From Streptococcus oriscaviae (GTDB taxonomy: Bacteria > Bacillota > Bacilli > Lactobacillales > Streptococcaceae), in NCBI RefSeq assembly GCF_018137985.1, contig NZ_CP073084.1, positions 1,550,001 through 1,614,000 of the forward strand: 64,000 bases of DNA, in the 5' to 3' direction. A program made the translations under genes and the position numbers. How positions within the stretch are numbered: position 1 is the first letter of the stretch; the number at the start of each line of letters is the position of its first letter. Positions 42,689 through 50,734 of this stretch are shown piece after piece. The notes beneath the pieces were generated by a model. The model made no database searches. It was given only the letters and a program-made list of their open reading frames with translations, and was not told the origin of the DNA.

Positions 42689-43313
42689 GCTAGCAGTAGT
42701 AGCAGGCGGAGATTTGGAATTGCTGCCAACGGCTTATGATGGCTACATCGGGGTGGATGCGGGCTGTCTTGCTCTGTTGGACAACGGTCTTCCCTTAGAC
42801 ATAGCGGTTGGAGATTTTGACTCGATTTCTAAAGAGGAGTTGGCAAGAGTTCAGGCTCAGGCAAGGTTAGTTATCCAAGCGCCTGCAGAGAAGGATGATA
42901 CAGATTTAGAGTTGGCCTTGAAAGAGGTTTTTCAGCGCTATCCTGAGGCTCAGGTTACGATTTATGGGGCCTTTGGAGGTCGTCTGGATCACATGATGGC
43001 CAACCTCTTTTTAGCTAGTGAGCCAGCTTTGGCACCTTTTATGAGGCAAATCGAGTTGGTCGACAAGCTCAATCTAGTCCGTTTTTATCCTGCAGGTCAG
43101 CATCGCCTGTTTCCTCAGAAGGATATGACCTACGTTTCCTTTATGCCAGAAGGAGGAGGTCGTCTGAGTATTTGGGGAGCCAAGTATCCCTTAGATGAAG
43201 CTCACTATTTTTTAAAAAAATGCTACGCTTCTAACGAATTTATAGATAGGGAGATGAACATCGGCCTAGATAAGGGCTATGTCATTGTCATATACAGTAA
43301 AGATAGGAGGTAG
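42681..43313 (+). CDS. thiN: Thiamine diphosphokinase
   Basis: A 210-residue enzyme making thiamine diphosphate. Motifs: GVDAGCLALLDNGLPLDIAVGDFDSIS, EKDDTDLELALK and YGAFGGRLDHMMAN. Translationally coupled to rpe. Confidence 0.93.
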   Translation: MTKLAVVAGGDLELLPTAYDGYIGVDAGCLALLDNGLPLDIAVGDFDSISKEELARVQAQARLVIQAPAEKDDTDLELALKEVFQRYPEAQVTIYGAFGGRLDHMMANLFLASEPALAPFMRQIELVDKLNLVRFYPAGQHRLFPQKDMTYVSFMPEGGGRLSIWGAKYPLDEAHYFLKKCYASNEFIDREMNIGLDKGYVIVIYSKDRR

Positions 43314-43314
43314 A

Positions 43315-44553
43315 ATGGAATTTCTACTTTTAGGAATGCTGGTCTTGTTGGTTTTTGGGGTAGGTCTAGTCTATATCAAACTGCAGCAACTCAGCAATCA
43401 AGCACAAGATCAGGCAGAAACAACAGCAGACCACTTGTCCGACCAGCTGACCTACCAGTTGGAGAGTCATGGTTATCAGCAAGCCCAAAAGCTCAGTCAG
43501 GAAGTGACCGAGCTACGCCGTGAACTATATCAACACTTAACCGAAATTCGACAGGATATTCACCAGAGCCTGCTCCAAAATCGTGATTCCACCGACCGCC
43601 GACTGGTGGCCATTCAGGAGTCTAATGACAAACGTTTGGAAGAAATGCGGCAGACGGTGGAAGAAAAGTTGGAGAAGACCCTTCAAACCCGACTGCAAGC
43701 TTCCTTTGAAACCGTATCGAAGCAGCTGGAGTCTGTCAACCGCGGTCTAGGAGAGATGCAAAATGTGGCGCGTGATGTCGGCAGCCTCAACAAGGTTCTC
43801 TCAGGAACCAAAAGCCGGGGCATTATGGGTGAGTTGCAACTGGGACAAATTATCGAAGATATTCTGACGCCGAGTCAGTACGAGAGAGAATTTGCGACAG
43901 TCAAGGGCTCCAGTGAGCGAGTTGAGTATGCAATCAAGTTGCCGGGGCTGACAGAAAACGAGTATGTCTATCTGCCCATTGACTCCAAGTTTCCGTTGGC
44001 AGATTACTACCGCTTAGAAGAGGCTTATGAAGCGGGAGATAAGGAGCAGATTGAGCTGAACCGGAAAAATCTTCTGGCTGCCATCAAACGTTTTGCCAAG
44101 GACATCCAAAGCAAGTATCTCCAACCTCCTCAAACAACCAATTTCGGTATTCTTTTCTTGCCAACAGAAGGACTTTATTCAGAAGTGGTACGCAATCCCA
44201 TCTTCTTTGACGAGTTACGCCGTCAGGAAAATATCGTAGTAGCTGGGCCAAGCACCCTCTCTGCCCTATTGAATTCCCTGTCAGTTGGTTTTAAGACATT
44301 GAATATCCAAAAGTCAGCTGATGACATCAGCAAGGTCTTGGGCAATGTCAAATTGGAGTTTGGCAAGTTCAGCGACCTCTTGCTAAAGGCTCAAAAACAG
44401 CTTAATCAGGCCAGCAGCAACATTGATAAACTCTTGACGACCCGCACCAACGCCATTGAACGAACCTTACGGACGATTGAATTGTACGAAGATGAGCAGA
44501 CTAAAAGTCTACTACAATTAGCAGAAATGAATGAGGAATTAGATGAAGATTAA
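43315..44553 (+). CDS. rmuC: DNA recombination protein RmuC
   Basis: A 412-residue protein with an N-terminal membrane segment (LLLGMLVLLVFGVGLVYIKL), a long coiled coil (about 30-150) and a PD-(D/E)XK-like RmuC core (GTKSRGIMGELQLGQIIEDIL...LPIDSKFPLADYYRL). It is thought to limit DNA inversions. ATG 43315 follows AGGAGG. Overlaps yhaM by 11 bases. Confidence 0.92.
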   Translation: MEFLLLGMLVLLVFGVGLVYIKLQQLSNQAQDQAETTADHLSDQLTYQLESHGYQQAQKLSQEVTELRRELYQHLTEIRQDIHQSLLQNRDSTDRRLVAIQESNDKRLEEMRQTVEEKLEKTLQTRLQASFETVSKQLESVNRGLGEMQNVARDVGSLNKVLSGTKSRGIMGELQLGQIIEDILTPSQYEREFATVKGSSERVEYAIKLPGLTENEYVYLPIDSKFPLADYYRLEEAYEAGDKEQIELNRKNLLAAIKRFAKDIQSKYLQPPQTTNFGILFLPTEGLYSEVVRNPIFFDELRRQENIVVAGPSTLSALLNSLSVGFKTLNIQKSADDISKVLGNVKLEFGKFSDLLLKAQKQLNQASSNIDKLLTTRTNAIERTLRTIELYEDEQTKSLLQLAEMNEELDED

Positions 44554-45484
44554 CCAGATGAAGGCAGATGAATTCTTTGACGGATTCTATCTGATTAAGG
44601 CCGCCGAAGTGCGGCAGACTCGGGCAGGGAAGGACTATCTAGCCCTGACCTTCCAGGACGATACCGGTGAAATTGAGGGAAAAATTTGGGATGCCCAGCC
44701 GGGGAAAATCAAGGATTTTGTAGCAGGTGTGGTTGTCTATATGCAAGGGAGGCGCGAGATTTACAATAACACTCCTCAGGTCAACCAGATTAGCCTGCGC
44801 CTACCAAGACTAGGCGAACCCAATGACCCAGCTGATTTTAAGGAGAAACTGCCGGTAGACGTGAAGGATACACGGGATTATTTGAGTCAGATTGTGTTTC
44901 GGATTGAAAATGCGACCTGGCAGCGGATTGTTCGCGCTCTTTTCAGCAAGTATGACAAGGAGTTTTATTCCTATCCAGCAGCCAAGACCAATCACCATGC
45001 CTTTTATTCCGGTCTTTCTTATCATACAGCCACCATGGTTCGTCTAGCAGATAAGATCGGGGATGTCTACCCTCAGCTTAACAAGAGTCTATTGTTTGCG
45101 GGGATTCTTCTGCATGACTTGGCCAAAGTGATTGAGTTGACTGGGCCGGACAATACCTCCTACACTGTCCGCGGGAATCTGATTGGCCATATCTCTCTGA
45201 TTGATGAAGAAATAACCAAGGTATTGGTAGAGTTGGGCATTGATGATAGCCGCGAAGATGTGACGGTGCTGCGCCATCTCATCCTTAGCCATCATGGTCA
45301 GCTGGAATACGGCAGTCCAGTGCGTCCACAGATTATGGAGGCGGAAATCCTCCATATGATTGATAATATCGATGCGGAGATGATGATGATGCTTTCTGCC
45401 CTAGACAAGGTAGCTCCTGGAGAGATGACAAGTCGTATTTTTGCGATGGACAATCGCTCGTTCTACAAACCGAGGCTTGACTAG
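44543..45484 (+). CDS. yhaM: 3'-5' exoribonuclease YhaM (Cbf1)
   Basis: A 313-residue protein with an N-terminal OB-fold (LALTFQDDTGEIEGKIWDA) and an HD phosphohydrolase domain (HHAFYSGLSYHTATMV, LLHDLAKV, HLILSHHGQLEYGSP). YhaM trims single-stranded 3' ends of RNA. The APH-fold kinase starts right after the stop. Confidence 0.92.
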   Translation: MKINQMKADEFFDGFYLIKAAEVRQTRAGKDYLALTFQDDTGEIEGKIWDAQPGKIKDFVAGVVVYMQGRREIYNNTPQVNQISLRLPRLGEPNDPADFKEKLPVDVKDTRDYLSQIVFRIENATWQRIVRALFSKYDKEFYSYPAAKTNHHAFYSGLSYHTATMVRLADKIGDVYPQLNKSLLFAGILLHDLAKVIELTGPDNTSYTVRGNLIGHISLIDEEITKVLVELGIDDSREDVTVLRHLILSHHGQLEYGSPVRPQIMEAEILHMIDNIDAEMMMMLSALDKVAPGEMTSRIFAMDNRSFYKPRLD

Positions 45485-45485
45485 G

Positions 45486-46376
45486 ATGGTGCAGACACGT
45501 CTGGTAGAGATGCGGCCCATACACAAGGGCTGGTCTAAAGATAAAAAATACTATGCTTTGGACGAGCGAGGACAAGCCTACTTACTTAGGGTGTCAGACT
45601 TGGACATGCTAGAAGCAAGGCAGGCGAATATTGCTTTCTTGCAAGAGGCTCAAAAAATGAATTTGCCTCTTCCGATTCCGGTCGAGCTGGACTGCAATGG
45701 GCAAGAAGTGCACCTCTTACTCCAGTGGATTGACGGGGAAGATTTGTCCAGCTCCCTTGCTCGGTTGACGCCGGACGAGATTTATCGCCATGGTCTGGAA
45801 ATGGGTCGCACCTTGCAACACTTGCATCATCTTGCTATTGATCAAACCCGCTTGGACTGGTCTAGTTTCTACCAGAAGAAAATTGATGCCAAGTTGAAGG
45901 CCTACAAAGCCTGTCCAGAACTCTACGAGGACGGGCAGGTCTTGGTGGACTTTGTGGAGCAGCATCGCCATCTCTTAGAAGGCAGACCTATTGCCCACCA
46001 ACATGGAGACTTTCATATCGGCAATATGCTCTTGGGTAAGGACAATCGGGTCTATCTAATTGATGTTGATCGACAGGATGTCGGAGATCCTTGGGAGGAA
46101 TTCAATCGGATTTTTTTCACGGTGGAGGTTTCGCCACTTCTAGCTTCCGCCATGTTGGACGGCTATTTTGAGGGCAACATTCCTTCAGATTTCTGGCAGC
46201 TATTGGCGCTTTATGTGGCAACGAATTGTCTGGGTTCTCTGCCTTGGGCCTATCAGGTTGATCCCTTGCAGGTGCCCGTCATGCGAGAACAGGCCAAGGC
46301 TATTTTGTCCTGTTACCGACGGATGCAGGTGACAGTGCCAAGCTGGTATCAGGGATTTTCTGAAAACGATAAATAA
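45486..46376 (+). CDS. Aminoglycoside phosphotransferase-fold (APH) family kinase
   Basis: A 296-residue APH/choline-kinase-fold protein. Catalytic loop HQHGDFHIGNMLL (Brenner motif) and metal-binding IDVDRQDVGDPWEEF. The N-lobe has the VELDCNGQEVHLLLQWIDGEDL hinge. Starts one base after yhaM. Native substrate unknown; chromosomal members are often small-metabolite kinases rather than resistance determinants. Confidence 0.85.
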   Translation: MVQTRLVEMRPIHKGWSKDKKYYALDERGQAYLLRVSDLDMLEARQANIAFLQEAQKMNLPLPIPVELDCNGQEVHLLLQWIDGEDLSSSLARLTPDEIYRHGLEMGRTLQHLHHLAIDQTRLDWSSFYQKKIDAKLKAYKACPELYEDGQVLVDFVEQHRHLLEGRPIAHQHGDFHIGNMLLGKDNRVYLIDVDRQDVGDPWEEFNRIFFTVEVSPLLASAMLDGYFEGNIPSDFWQLLALYVATNCLGSLPWAYQVDPLQVPVMREQAKAILSCYRRMQVTVPSWYQGFSENDK

Positions 46377-46388
46377 AACGAAAAAGAT

Positions 46389-46418
46389 GAACCTTTTAGA
46401 CAAAAAAGGTTCGTTTTT
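46389..46418 (+). terminator. Terminator after the APH-fold gene
   Basis: GAACCTTTT (46389-46397) pairs with AAAAGGTTC (46404-46412), then GTTTTTT. Confidence 0.85.
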
Positions 46419-46466
46419 TACTTTCCTTATGTTATAATAGTAAAAAAGTGAAAAAGGAAACAAATT

Positions 46467-47279
46467 ATGAAGTTGAGAAGAAGTGAACGTATGGTTGTGA
46501 TTTCCAATTACCTGATCAATCACCCGTACGAATTGACCAGCTTGAATACCTTTGCGGAGAAATACGAGTCGGCAAAATCATCGATTTCAGAAGATATTGC
46601 CATTATCAAAAAGGCTTTTGAACAAAGTTCTATCGGCCAGATTGAAACCATCACAGGCGCTAGCGGGGGAGTTGTATTTACTCCTTCTATCTCAAGGGAA
46701 GAGTCTATCGCTATCGCTGAAGAGCTACGCAAGCAGATGGCAGAGAGCAATCGTATCCTGCCAGGCGGCTACATCTACTCATCCGACTTGCTTTCTACTC
46801 CCCATATTTTGAAAAATGTTGGACGTATTATCGCGGACAGTTTCAAGCATGAAAAGATTGATGCTGTTATGACCGTTGCAACAAAAGGGGTTCCTTTGGC
46901 GAATGCAGTGGCCAACGTTCTCAATGTACCGTTTGTCATTGTTCGTCGCGACTTGAAAATCACAGAAGGCTCAACCGTTTCGGTCAATTATGTATCAGGC
47001 TCTAGCGACCGCATCGAGAAAATGTTCCTCTCCAAGCGCAGTCTCAAGGCTGGCAGCCGCGTCCTGATTGTAGACGACTTCCTGAAAAACGGAGGTACCA
47101 TCAACGGGATGATCAGTCTTCTCTCAGAGTTTGACAGCAGTCTTGCAGGCGTTGCCGTATTTGCAGAAAACCAAAAAGGCGACCGCAGTGTGAGCAACTA
47201 CAAATCCCTTTTGGCCGTGACCGACATCAATGTCAAAGAAAACAAGGTTTCTGTTGAGTTGGGAAATATTTTTGATTAG
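46467..47279 (+). CDS. purR: Purine operon regulator PurR
   Basis: A 270-residue protein with an N-terminal winged helix (MKLRRSERMVVISNYLINHPYELTSLNTFAEKYESAKSSISEDI) and a phosphoribosyltransferase-like domain with the PRPP loop VLIVDDFLKNGGT. It senses PRPP and controls purine genes. Promoter TATAAT is visible just upstream. Its terminator is interrupted by the IS. Confidence 0.94.
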   Translation: MKLRRSERMVVISNYLINHPYELTSLNTFAEKYESAKSSISEDIAIIKKAFEQSSIGQIETITGASGGVVFTPSISREESIAIAEELRKQMAESNRILPGGYIYSSDLLSTPHILKNVGRIIADSFKHEKIDAVMTVATKGVPLANAVANVLNVPFVIVRRDLKITEGSTVSVNYVSGSSDRIEKMFLSKRSLKAGSRVLIVDDFLKNGGTINGMISLLSEFDSSLAGVAVFAENQKGDRSVSNYKSLLAVTDINVKENKVSVELGNIFD

Positions 47280-47328
47280 TTAAAAAGACAGGTTTTTGAA
47301 GTGACCCCAAAAAGTTAGACAGTATATT

Positions 47329-48135
47329 TTAAGTGAAGGATTGAGTTCTGTATTGTACAGGGCTCAGTCCTTTTAATGTTAGTTTGATACGTCTGTTGTT
47401 GTAGTAATCAATATAATCTGAAATAGCTTGTTTCAACTGGTCTAGTGATCGAAAACTCTTCTCAAATCCATAAAACATCTCTGTCTTAAGTGTGCCAAAG
47501 AAAGATTCCATCATCCCATTATCTAAGCTATTACCCTTACGAGACATAGACGGTTTCATGTTGTGTTCCTTTAGAAACTGGTGATAGTAGCTGTGTTGAT
47601 ACTGCCAGCCTTGGTCACTATGAAGAATAGCCCCTTGATAATCTTGCTTAGGAAAGGCTTCCTCAAGCATATCTCTTAATTGTTTTAAATTCGGTGATGT
47701 TGATAGATTATAAGCGATAATTTCACTGTTATAGCCATCAAGAACTGGTGATAGATACAATTTCTGATGACTAGCAGGAATCGAAAACTCCGTGACATCA
47801 GTGTAGCACTTTCTAAGTGGTTGAGAGGCACTAAACTGACGATTGATGAGATTAGCTGCTTTCTTGCCAACTTCTCCCTTGTAGGAATTATAGCGACGTT
47901 TAGTCCGTATCCTTGCCTTTAATCCCAAGTCTCTCATCAAGCGCTGAATCTTCTTGTGATTAATCCGATAGCCACGATTGCGTAACTCAAGATGAATTCT
48001 GCGATAGCCATAACGCCCTTTGTGTTCAGTATAGATGGCTTGAATCATCTCTTTTAACTCACTATTATTATCTTCCTTTGATAATCGCTTAAGCTGATAA
48101 TAATAAGTTGAGCGAGCTAGCTTTAAGATAGCCAA
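47329..48135 (-). CDS. IS3-family transposase OrfB (DDE integrase)
   Basis: Visible 268-residue frame beginning at TTG 48135 (MAILKLARSTYYYQLKR). Contains HTH_21 (YGYRRIHLELRNRGYRINHKKIQRLMRDLGLKAR) and an rve catalytic core: D in YTDVTEF, D in LHSDQGWQY and E in MMESFFGTLKTE. The same frame is open back to the heptamer in orfA, so the active OrfAB is probably made by frameshifting. Confidence 0.92.
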   Translation of the reverse strand: MAILKLARSTYYYQLKRLSKEDNNSELKEMIQAIYTEHKGRYGYRRIHLELRNRGYRINHKKIQRLMRDLGLKARIRTKRRYNSYKGEVGKKAANLINRQFSASQPLRKCYTDVTEFSIPASHQKLYLSPVLDGYNSEIIAYNLSTSPNLKQLRDMLEEAFPKQDYQGAILHSDQGWQYQHSYYHQFLKEHNMKPSMSRKGNSLDNGMMESFFGTLKTEMFYGFEKSFRSLDQLKQAISDYIDYYNNRRIKLTLKGLSPVQYRTQSFT

Positions 48136-48161
48136 TAATAGCGATAAGGGAAATTCAGTAA

Positions 48162-48677
48162 TTAGTCCTCGAATGATTTCTGTTGCTCTTTGAGCTTTGC
48201 TTCGTCCCTCAATCGGTATTCTCTCAGCTTTTTTAGCACAGCATTCTCCGCTCTAAGATACTCTAGTTCATGTTGGAGACGTTCTAACTCGGTCATCTCC
48301 TCAAGTTTTTTCTTTGGTTTACGTCTCATTTTGGCAGGTCTCCCTCGTTGTTTCTCAACAATAGTATACCCATTTTTCTTATATTGTGCTATCCAATTTG
48401 GAAGCATACCTTGATTTGGCAAGGCATAGTTTAAAGAAACCTCCAGTTGTGAGTAACCATTTAAGAGAACTTGGTCAATCATTTCTTGTTTTAAGTCTGG
48501 TGAGTAGTACCTGTTTTTTCCCTTACGGACAATCTCTGGACCATATTTATCCATGAGTTGTACCATATAGCGAAGATTAGATACGGTGATATTATAGGTT
48601 TGACTAATTTGCGACCAAGAATAGCCAGCTTGCTTCATTTGATAAATCGTTAGTTTATCTTCGTAACTTAATTTCAT
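48162..48677 (-). CDS. IS3-family OrfA (helix-turn-helix)
   Basis: A 171-residue protein with two HTH segments ([39 protein letters not shown]...[12 protein letters not shown]) and a C-terminal leucine-zipper-like coiled coil. Near its end the codons CTA AAA AAG contain A_AAA_AAG (48234-48228 on the minus strand), the canonical -1 slippery heptamer leading into orfB. Confidence 0.92.
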   Translation of the reverse strand: MKLSYEDKLTIYQMKQAGYSWSQISQTYNITVSNLRYMVQLMDKYGPEIVRKGKNRYYSPDLKQEMIDQVLLNGYSQLEVSLNYALPNQGMLPNWIAQYKKNGYTIVEKQRGRPAKMRRKPKKKLEEMTELERLQHELEYLRAENAVLKKLREYRLRDEAKLKEQQKSFED

Positions 48678-48684
48678 AGAAAAA

Positions 48685-48723
48685 CACCCCCAAAGTTAGA
48701 TTTTTTGTCTAACTTTGGGGGTG
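48685..48723. repeat. Perfect 16-bp hairpin at the IS right end
   Basis: CACCCCCAAAGTTAGA (48685-48700), loop TTTTTTG, TCTAACTTTGGGGGTG (48708-48723). The outer arm is the terminal inverted repeat; the inner arm is an exact inverted second copy directly before orfA. Confidence 0.9.
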
Positions 48724-48735
48724 CAGTTCATTTTG

Positions 48736-49611
48736 TTAGTTGAAACCTGTCTTTTTTACTTCTCTTTCAAAACTTTCCGATCGTGCTTCCACGCTGATTT
48801 TTTCTAAGGTCAAGGGATGCGTCAAGCTCAATTTTTGGGCATGAAGCATCAGGCGAGGTGCGGAAATGGTACTATAAAGCGGATCGCCGATAATGGCATG
48901 GCCGTGGTGGGCTAAATGGACACGGATTTGGTGGGTTCGACCGGTTTGCAGGTGGCAGCTGACCAGACTGCTTTTGCCGGTCGTTTCCAGGCGACGAATC
49001 TCCGTCAGAGCTGCTTGCCCCTTGCGATTGTCCACCACTCGCTTTCTGCGGTCATGCCGGTCCCGTCCAATCTTATCGGTAATAGTCCAGTCTGTCATTT
49101 TTAGCTGGCCTTGGCAGAGGGCTAGGTAGTCACGGTAGATAACCTTGTCTTCCAAGAGCCGATTGAGAATGGGTAGGATAAAGGGATTTTTGGCAAAGAG
49201 AATGGCACCGCTGGTCTCCATATCGAGCCTGTGGACCACATAGCAGGTTTGACCAACGTAGCTCGATACATGGTTGAGCAGAGCGATTTCGTTCGGTTCA
49301 TTGCCGTGTGTTTTCATGCCTTCGGGCTTATTGACGATGATGAGATGCTCATCTTGATAGAGTTCCTCCACCAAGTCCGCCTGTCCCAGAGGAATGCTTT
49401 TTTCGGGGTAATCTTCCTCGTCAAAGGTCAATTCTAGCAAGTCACCCGCCAAGATGGGACTCTGCCAGTTAATCAGCTCGCCGTTGACACGGACATGTTT
49501 CTTGGTGCGCAAGAAATGGCGGATTTTTCTCGGAATGAGGAAATAGTCTTCCAAGACCTCCTTGACCGTGAGGTCTGGAAAGGCTTGGGGAATAGGAATG
49601 GTAATTTTCAT
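48736..49611 (-). CDS. RluA-family pseudouridine synthase
   Basis: A 291-residue enzyme with an S4 domain (VKEVLEDYFLIPRKIRHFLRTKKHVRVNG) and a pseudouridine synthase domain with catalytic HRLDMETSG, plus LQTGRTHQIRVHLAHHGHAIIGDPLY. Start taken as ATG 49611 (MKITIPIP), one base after the stop of the reductase gene; the longer frame to 49650 is possible. Its 3' end contributes an arm to the terminator split by the IS. Confidence 0.9.
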   Translation of the reverse strand: MKITIPIPQAFPDLTVKEVLEDYFLIPRKIRHFLRTKKHVRVNGELINWQSPILAGDLLELTFDEEDYPEKSIPLGQADLVEELYQDEHLIIVNKPEGMKTHGNEPNEIALLNHVSSYVGQTCYVVHRLDMETSGAILFAKNPFILPILNRLLEDKVIYRDYLALCQGQLKMTDWTITDKIGRDRHDRRKRVVDNRKGQAALTEIRRLETTGKSSLVSCHLQTGRTHQIRVHLAHHGHAIIGDPLYSTISAPRLMLHAQKLSLTHPLTLEKISVEARSESFEREVKKTGFN

Positions 49612-49612
49612 C

Positions 49613-50581
49613 TTATAGGCTGGTTGAGTGCTTTGGTTGCACTTTTTCATCTGGGTTGATATGGTTCATGGCATTGTTGACAGCTGTTGGGGCCTCTCCT
49701 AAACCAGTCGCAATCAAATCCACCTTGCCCTCGTAGTAGCAGCAGTCCCCAACCGCGTAGACACCTGGTAGGGAGGTTTCTTGTTTGCTATTGACGAGGA
49801 TGCGGTGACGGTGGAGGTCTAGCCCCCATTCTTTCAGGGTTCCAACAGAAGATTTAAAGCCATAATTGACAAAGAGCTGATCAAAAGGCAAGGTCAGGGT
49901 TTCCTCGCTCTTGACCTTGGCCAGTTCAATATGGGTTGCTCTGCCATTTTCTTCGACCAAAGCCTTAGGCACATAAGGAGTATGGATGGCAACGCTAGAA
50001 TTTTTGAGGTCAGCTACGCTATGTTCCAGAGCCCGGAAATTATCCCTGCGGTGAACAATGCTGGTTTTTTTGGCAATGTCTTCAAAGGCCAAGGACCAGT
50101 CTACGGCAGAATCACCGCCGCCCAAGACCACAATCTCCTGATCTGCATACTGCTGGATATTGGCAACATGGTAACGGACATTCTCAAAGTTGTCTGCTCC
50201 ATCAATTTCTAGCGGACGTGGCTTGAAGGCTCCTCCTCCCATGGCGATGATGAGAGCCTTGGTCTGATGAATTCCCTTATTGGTCGTAAGGGTTATCACG
50301 TCACCCTGCTCGATACCTGTTAGGGTTTCGTTAAGACAGACAGTGGTATCAAAGGGGGCCAGTTGAGCCAGCAGGTTGTCAGTCAATTCCTGACCGGTCA
50401 AACTTGGAAAGGCAGGGATGTCTAAAATGGCCTTTTCAGGATAGAGAATAGCAGGCTGCCCGCCCAGCTGGGGCAGGGAGTCGATGAGTTTGACCTTGGC
50501 TTTGCGGAGGTGGGCATAAAAGGCGGTAAAGAGTCCGACCGGCCCGCCCCCAATAATGGTAATATCGTAAACGTGCGTCAT
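49613..50581 (-). CDS. Ferredoxin/flavodoxin--NADP+ reductase (TrxR-like)
   Basis: A 322-residue flavoprotein: FAD motif IIGGGPVGLFTAFYAHL, NADPH motif VVLGGGDSAVDWSL and C-terminal GVYAVGDCCYYEGKVDLIATGLGEAPTAVNNAMNHI. The CxxC of true thioredoxin reductases is missing, which places it in the Firmicutes ferredoxin-NADP reductase group. Operon with the pseudouridine synthase. Confidence 0.92.
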   Translation of the reverse strand: MTHVYDITIIGGGPVGLFTAFYAHLRKAKVKLIDSLPQLGGQPAILYPEKAILDIPAFPSLTGQELTDNLLAQLAPFDTTVCLNETLTGIEQGDVITLTTNKGIHQTKALIIAMGGGAFKPRPLEIDGADNFENVRYHVANIQQYADQEIVVLGGGDSAVDWSLAFEDIAKKTSIVHRRDNFRALEHSVADLKNSSVAIHTPYVPKALVEENGRATHIELAKVKSEETLTLPFDQLFVNYGFKSSVGTLKEWGLDLHRHRILVNSKQETSLPGVYAVGDCCYYEGKVDLIATGLGEAPTAVNNAMNHINPDEKVQPKHSTSL

Positions 50582-50734
50582 GGTACTTCCTTCGTGTATA
50601 GAATGTTCTTATTTTATCACATTTTGAAAAAATTTTCTTCTGGTCAGCTGTGACAGGTCTAATCTGGTGTTTTTCTCTGCCAGCTGGAGCAAAATATTGT
50701 ATAATGGTACAAAATCACTAGAAAGAGGTGTTCT

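Larger units (their letters stand above)
47302..48725 (-). mobile_element. IS3-family insertion sequence (complete)
   Basis: About 1.42 kb bounded by imperfect terminal inverted repeats: TGACCCCAAAAAGTTAGACA (47302-47321) and, read inward from the other end, TGCACCCCCAAAGTTAGACA (48725-48706). It carries orfA and orfB with a canonical -1 frameshift heptamer. It resembles the IS150-type branch of IS3. No target-site duplication is obvious by eye. Confidence 0.9.
47282..48756. terminator. Bidirectional terminator split by the IS
   Basis: AAAAAGACAGGTTT (47282-47295) right after purR is a perfect complement of AAACCTGTCTTTTT (48743-48756), which lies at the end of the convergent pseudouridine synthase gene. 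The IS (47302-48725) occupies what would be the loop. Confidence 0.75.
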
